A stretch of DNA of 64,000 nucleotides from assembly GCA_036925085.1 (NCBI GenBank), contig JAUPFP010000003.1, forward strand, positions 7,501,479-7,565,478, in the 5' to 3' direction. The position numbers were made by a program, and so were the translations under genes. This stretch comes from Brachycybe producta (lineage: Eukaryota > Arthropoda > Diplopoda > Playtdesmida > Andrognathidae). Positions 35,083 through 64,000 of this stretch are shown here, piece after piece (positions within the stretch are counted from its first letter, which is position 1; every line of letters begins with the position of its first letter). The notes under the pieces were generated by a model that made no database searches, was not told the DNA's origin, and was given only the letters and a program-made list of their open reading frames with translations.

Positions 35083-35500
35083 ACAGAATAAGGATATATA
35101 CAGAAGGGAAACTCTCGAGTGGCGCCTTTGAAGTTGCTGTGACAGAATTTCATGACCTTGGACTGAAAGCTTCTCTTATTTTAACTGGTTACTTGATGGC
35201 CGCCATTTTGAAATGTATTACTATGTATTACTATGTTTGGTTTTTTTGTGTTATTCATTTGATTAAATGGAAACATATGGAGGAAACAAATACTTTTTAA
35301 ATGTGAAAAATTTGAAGAAAAAAAATATTTTGAAGAAAATGAATATCGTTTTAAATAATCAAATTCAAATTGTTTTAATCTTAATTATTAAAAGTATATG
35401 TAATTAAAATAAAATGATAAATGTAATTTTTTTATTCAGATTATTTTTTTTTAATAAATGTTATTTTTAAATTTCAGTTTTTATTTTAATAAATTTCAGT
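35083..35500 (+). mobile_element. Left arm of the foldback element, second copy
   Basis: Matches 2846-3230: CACAGAATAAGGATATATAC, GGCGCCTTTGAAG, TGTGACAGAATTTCATGACC, the CCGCCATTTTGAAATG block and the AAATTTCAGTTTTTA core start. The satellite is not expanded and the right arm is missing. Confidence 0.75.
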
Positions 35501-35502
35501 TT

Positions 35503-35640
35503 TCGTGTCGCCGGCGCCACCCGACCGTGGAGTGCGAGAGGGCAGCTACCACTGCGATCCCGTCTCCTAATCGGAGTCTGGAGTTGGTAAGTTGGATAAA
35601 ATCTTGCCGGGTATTGTAACAGACCAGTCGGATTTCAAAC
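35503..35640 (+). mobile_element. Family A LTR 3' end fragment
   Basis: CCGTCTCCTAATCGGAGTCTGG and GGGTATTGTAACAGACCAGTCGG match the terminal part of the family A subtype at 41060-41150. The final bases are lost, and it is probably a remnant of a different copy from the A2 LTR. Confidence 0.6.
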
Positions 35641-35696
35641 ACGGTTCTTCAACTATACGAGAGACTGGTTACGAGTACCCCACACCTCAACCAATT

Positions 35697-36318
35697 TGTT
35701 ACGTGTTGCGTGCCATCCACAAAGCCCCGGTAAGATTTTTCCCAAAATTCACCAGACCAAACTCTGTCTTGGGAGGCAGGATCGTATTCGTAGCGCCTCA
35801 CAAAAAAACTGCCCGGTGGCACCGGCCTCACGAAGTTTCCTTTGCTGAAGTCGACAGCCGCAAAGATGGCAACAAAGCAAGGACCACGGAGGAAAAAATG
35901 GTTCTGTCGTGCACCAGCGTAAGTAAGCTCACCGGCCGAAGAAATGGCGATTTTACCCTGAAATCCCGTTTCCCTGCAATAAACTCCCCAAAGACCAACA
36001 CAACACAGTTACAACTGGAACAACTGTTAAACATTAAAAACTCCAAACAAAAAGTTGATGACCTGGAGGCCGACCAGGGCTCCACAAAGCCTCTCCACTG
36101 CCTAGAATAAAGGCAACCCAATCCACTATATATTTTTGGGTAACTCCACCTAGAAGGGGGACAGCACTAAACTCACACACATAGAAACCTATGGTTAGAG
36201 GTCCACTAGACACAACATGGTGTTTGCCTAGCTGCCTACTACATGCAGCCTAGCAGACAGCCATCAGGAAATTCGTCTGCTCCTTCTAATACTAGAAGGA
36301 GCTAGACGAGGTCGTTAC
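35697..36318 (-). mobile_element. Divergent family A-like LTR fragment
   Basis: The minus strand resembles family A (TAACTCCACCT-type palindrome region, AATTCGTCTGCTCC near 36270, and the accepting GTAAGATTTTTCCC...GGCAGGATCGTATTCGTAGC block). It is too diverged to set its ends. The ORFs on it are not genes. Confidence 0.5.
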
Positions 36319-36343
36319 AAAATTGTTTCAATATTAAAAAAAC

Positions 36344-36500
36344 TAGTGGGGTAACCCGTCATAAATGACGGGAGCAAAATTCACAGGCAATTGTGCGCAT
36401 GCGCGTCGTTTTTTCCTTTTTTTTTACTCCTTTCATTTCAATTTCAGTCACCCCCTCCCACTTTTCTCTCTCTCCCCCCTTCTACACTTTCCAAAGAAAA
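36344..36500 (+). repeat. Dispersed repeat, copy of 27060-27265
   Basis: GTGGGGTAACCCGTCATAAA, AAATTCACAGGCAATTGTG and the TTTACTCCTTTCATTTCAAT pyrimidine tract match 27060-27265 in reverse complement. Confidence 0.65.
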
Positions 36501-36706
36501 GAGTTCAACATATAGTTTACCTTGAGAAAAAAAAAACGGTTCATTTATTCAAATGTATATAAATTCCTACGTACTTCAAGGGTTTTGTACAGTGTTACTA
36601 CACACACACACACATACACAGACCTGGGATATTATATATATATAATGTTCTCTTCAGTAAAATCAGGAAAATACAGAATAACGCTGGTACATGCTACAAA
36701 TAACAT

Positions 36707-36712
36707 TTAATA
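36707..36712 (-). terminator. Possible polyadenylation signal of the GIT homologue
   Basis: ATTAAA on the minus strand, about 90 nt after the stop codon. A canonical AATAAA lies further on at 36544-36549. Neither can be confirmed without a transcript. Confidence 0.3.
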
Positions 36713-36802
36713 TATTTTCTGAAATTAGCAATTAACAAAAAACAGGTGCAAATTAAACAGCCGATATTAACATTAAGAATAAACAATACAGTAAGCTACT
36801 TG

Positions 36803-64000
<27,198 letters not shown>

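Overview
The window is eukaryotic, from an animal genome and most likely an invertebrate. It carries part of one host gene, a homologue of the animal ArfGAP scaffold GIT1/GIT2, on the minus strand. At least 13 small exons, with GT-AG splice sites and one GC-AG intron, lie between 36.8 and 63.3 kb. The N-terminal exon or exons lie beyond the right edge. I recognise no other host gene, tRNA, rRNA or CRISPR array. The phylum cannot be fixed from sequence alone.

Almost everything else is transposable elements, often nested, and all coding copies are broken. Left part (0-8 kb): LTR remnants, a degenerate tandem repeat, a foldback element holding about 1.5 kb of AT-rich satellite, and a transposon whose ends are packed with ACTATCGATAGT palindromes. 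7.6-16.4 kb: a minus-strand Ty3/gypsy element (family A, copy A1) with an unusual extra ORF of about 3 kb between pol and the 3' LTR. 17.4-20.2 kb: an element with a proline-rich ORF and a family C LTR. 20.7-27.0 kb: a Penelope-like element (RT plus GIY-YIG nuclease) interrupted by an almost intact RTE-type LINE with a 19-bp target duplication. 27.3-35.6 kb: plus-strand family A copy A2 (LTR-gag-PR-RT-RNase H-integrase-partial LTR).

From 36.8 kb the sequence is the GIT gene. Its C-terminal exons are compact (36.8-39.7 kb). The 5.3-kb and 17.3-kb introns are filled by a hAT-like MITE with a solo LTR in its target duplication, a palindromic element with a solo LTR inside, an LTR inside another LTR, a LINE RT fragment, MITEs, a third family A copy (A3, 48.8-54.9 kb), a gag-only LTR element of family B (55.2-57.6 kb) and further LTRs.

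The most unusual pattern is shared architecture across LTR families. Families A, B, C and D each carry a palindrome that abuts the TATA box, and families A, B and C carry a short hairpin 14-18 nt before the 3' LTR, next to the polypurine tract. The stem sequences differ between families while pairing is kept. Family A also has a tandem array of hairpins, one with a UUCG loop, in its 5' leader. These are structures read by eye; folding and genome-wide copy comparisons were not run.
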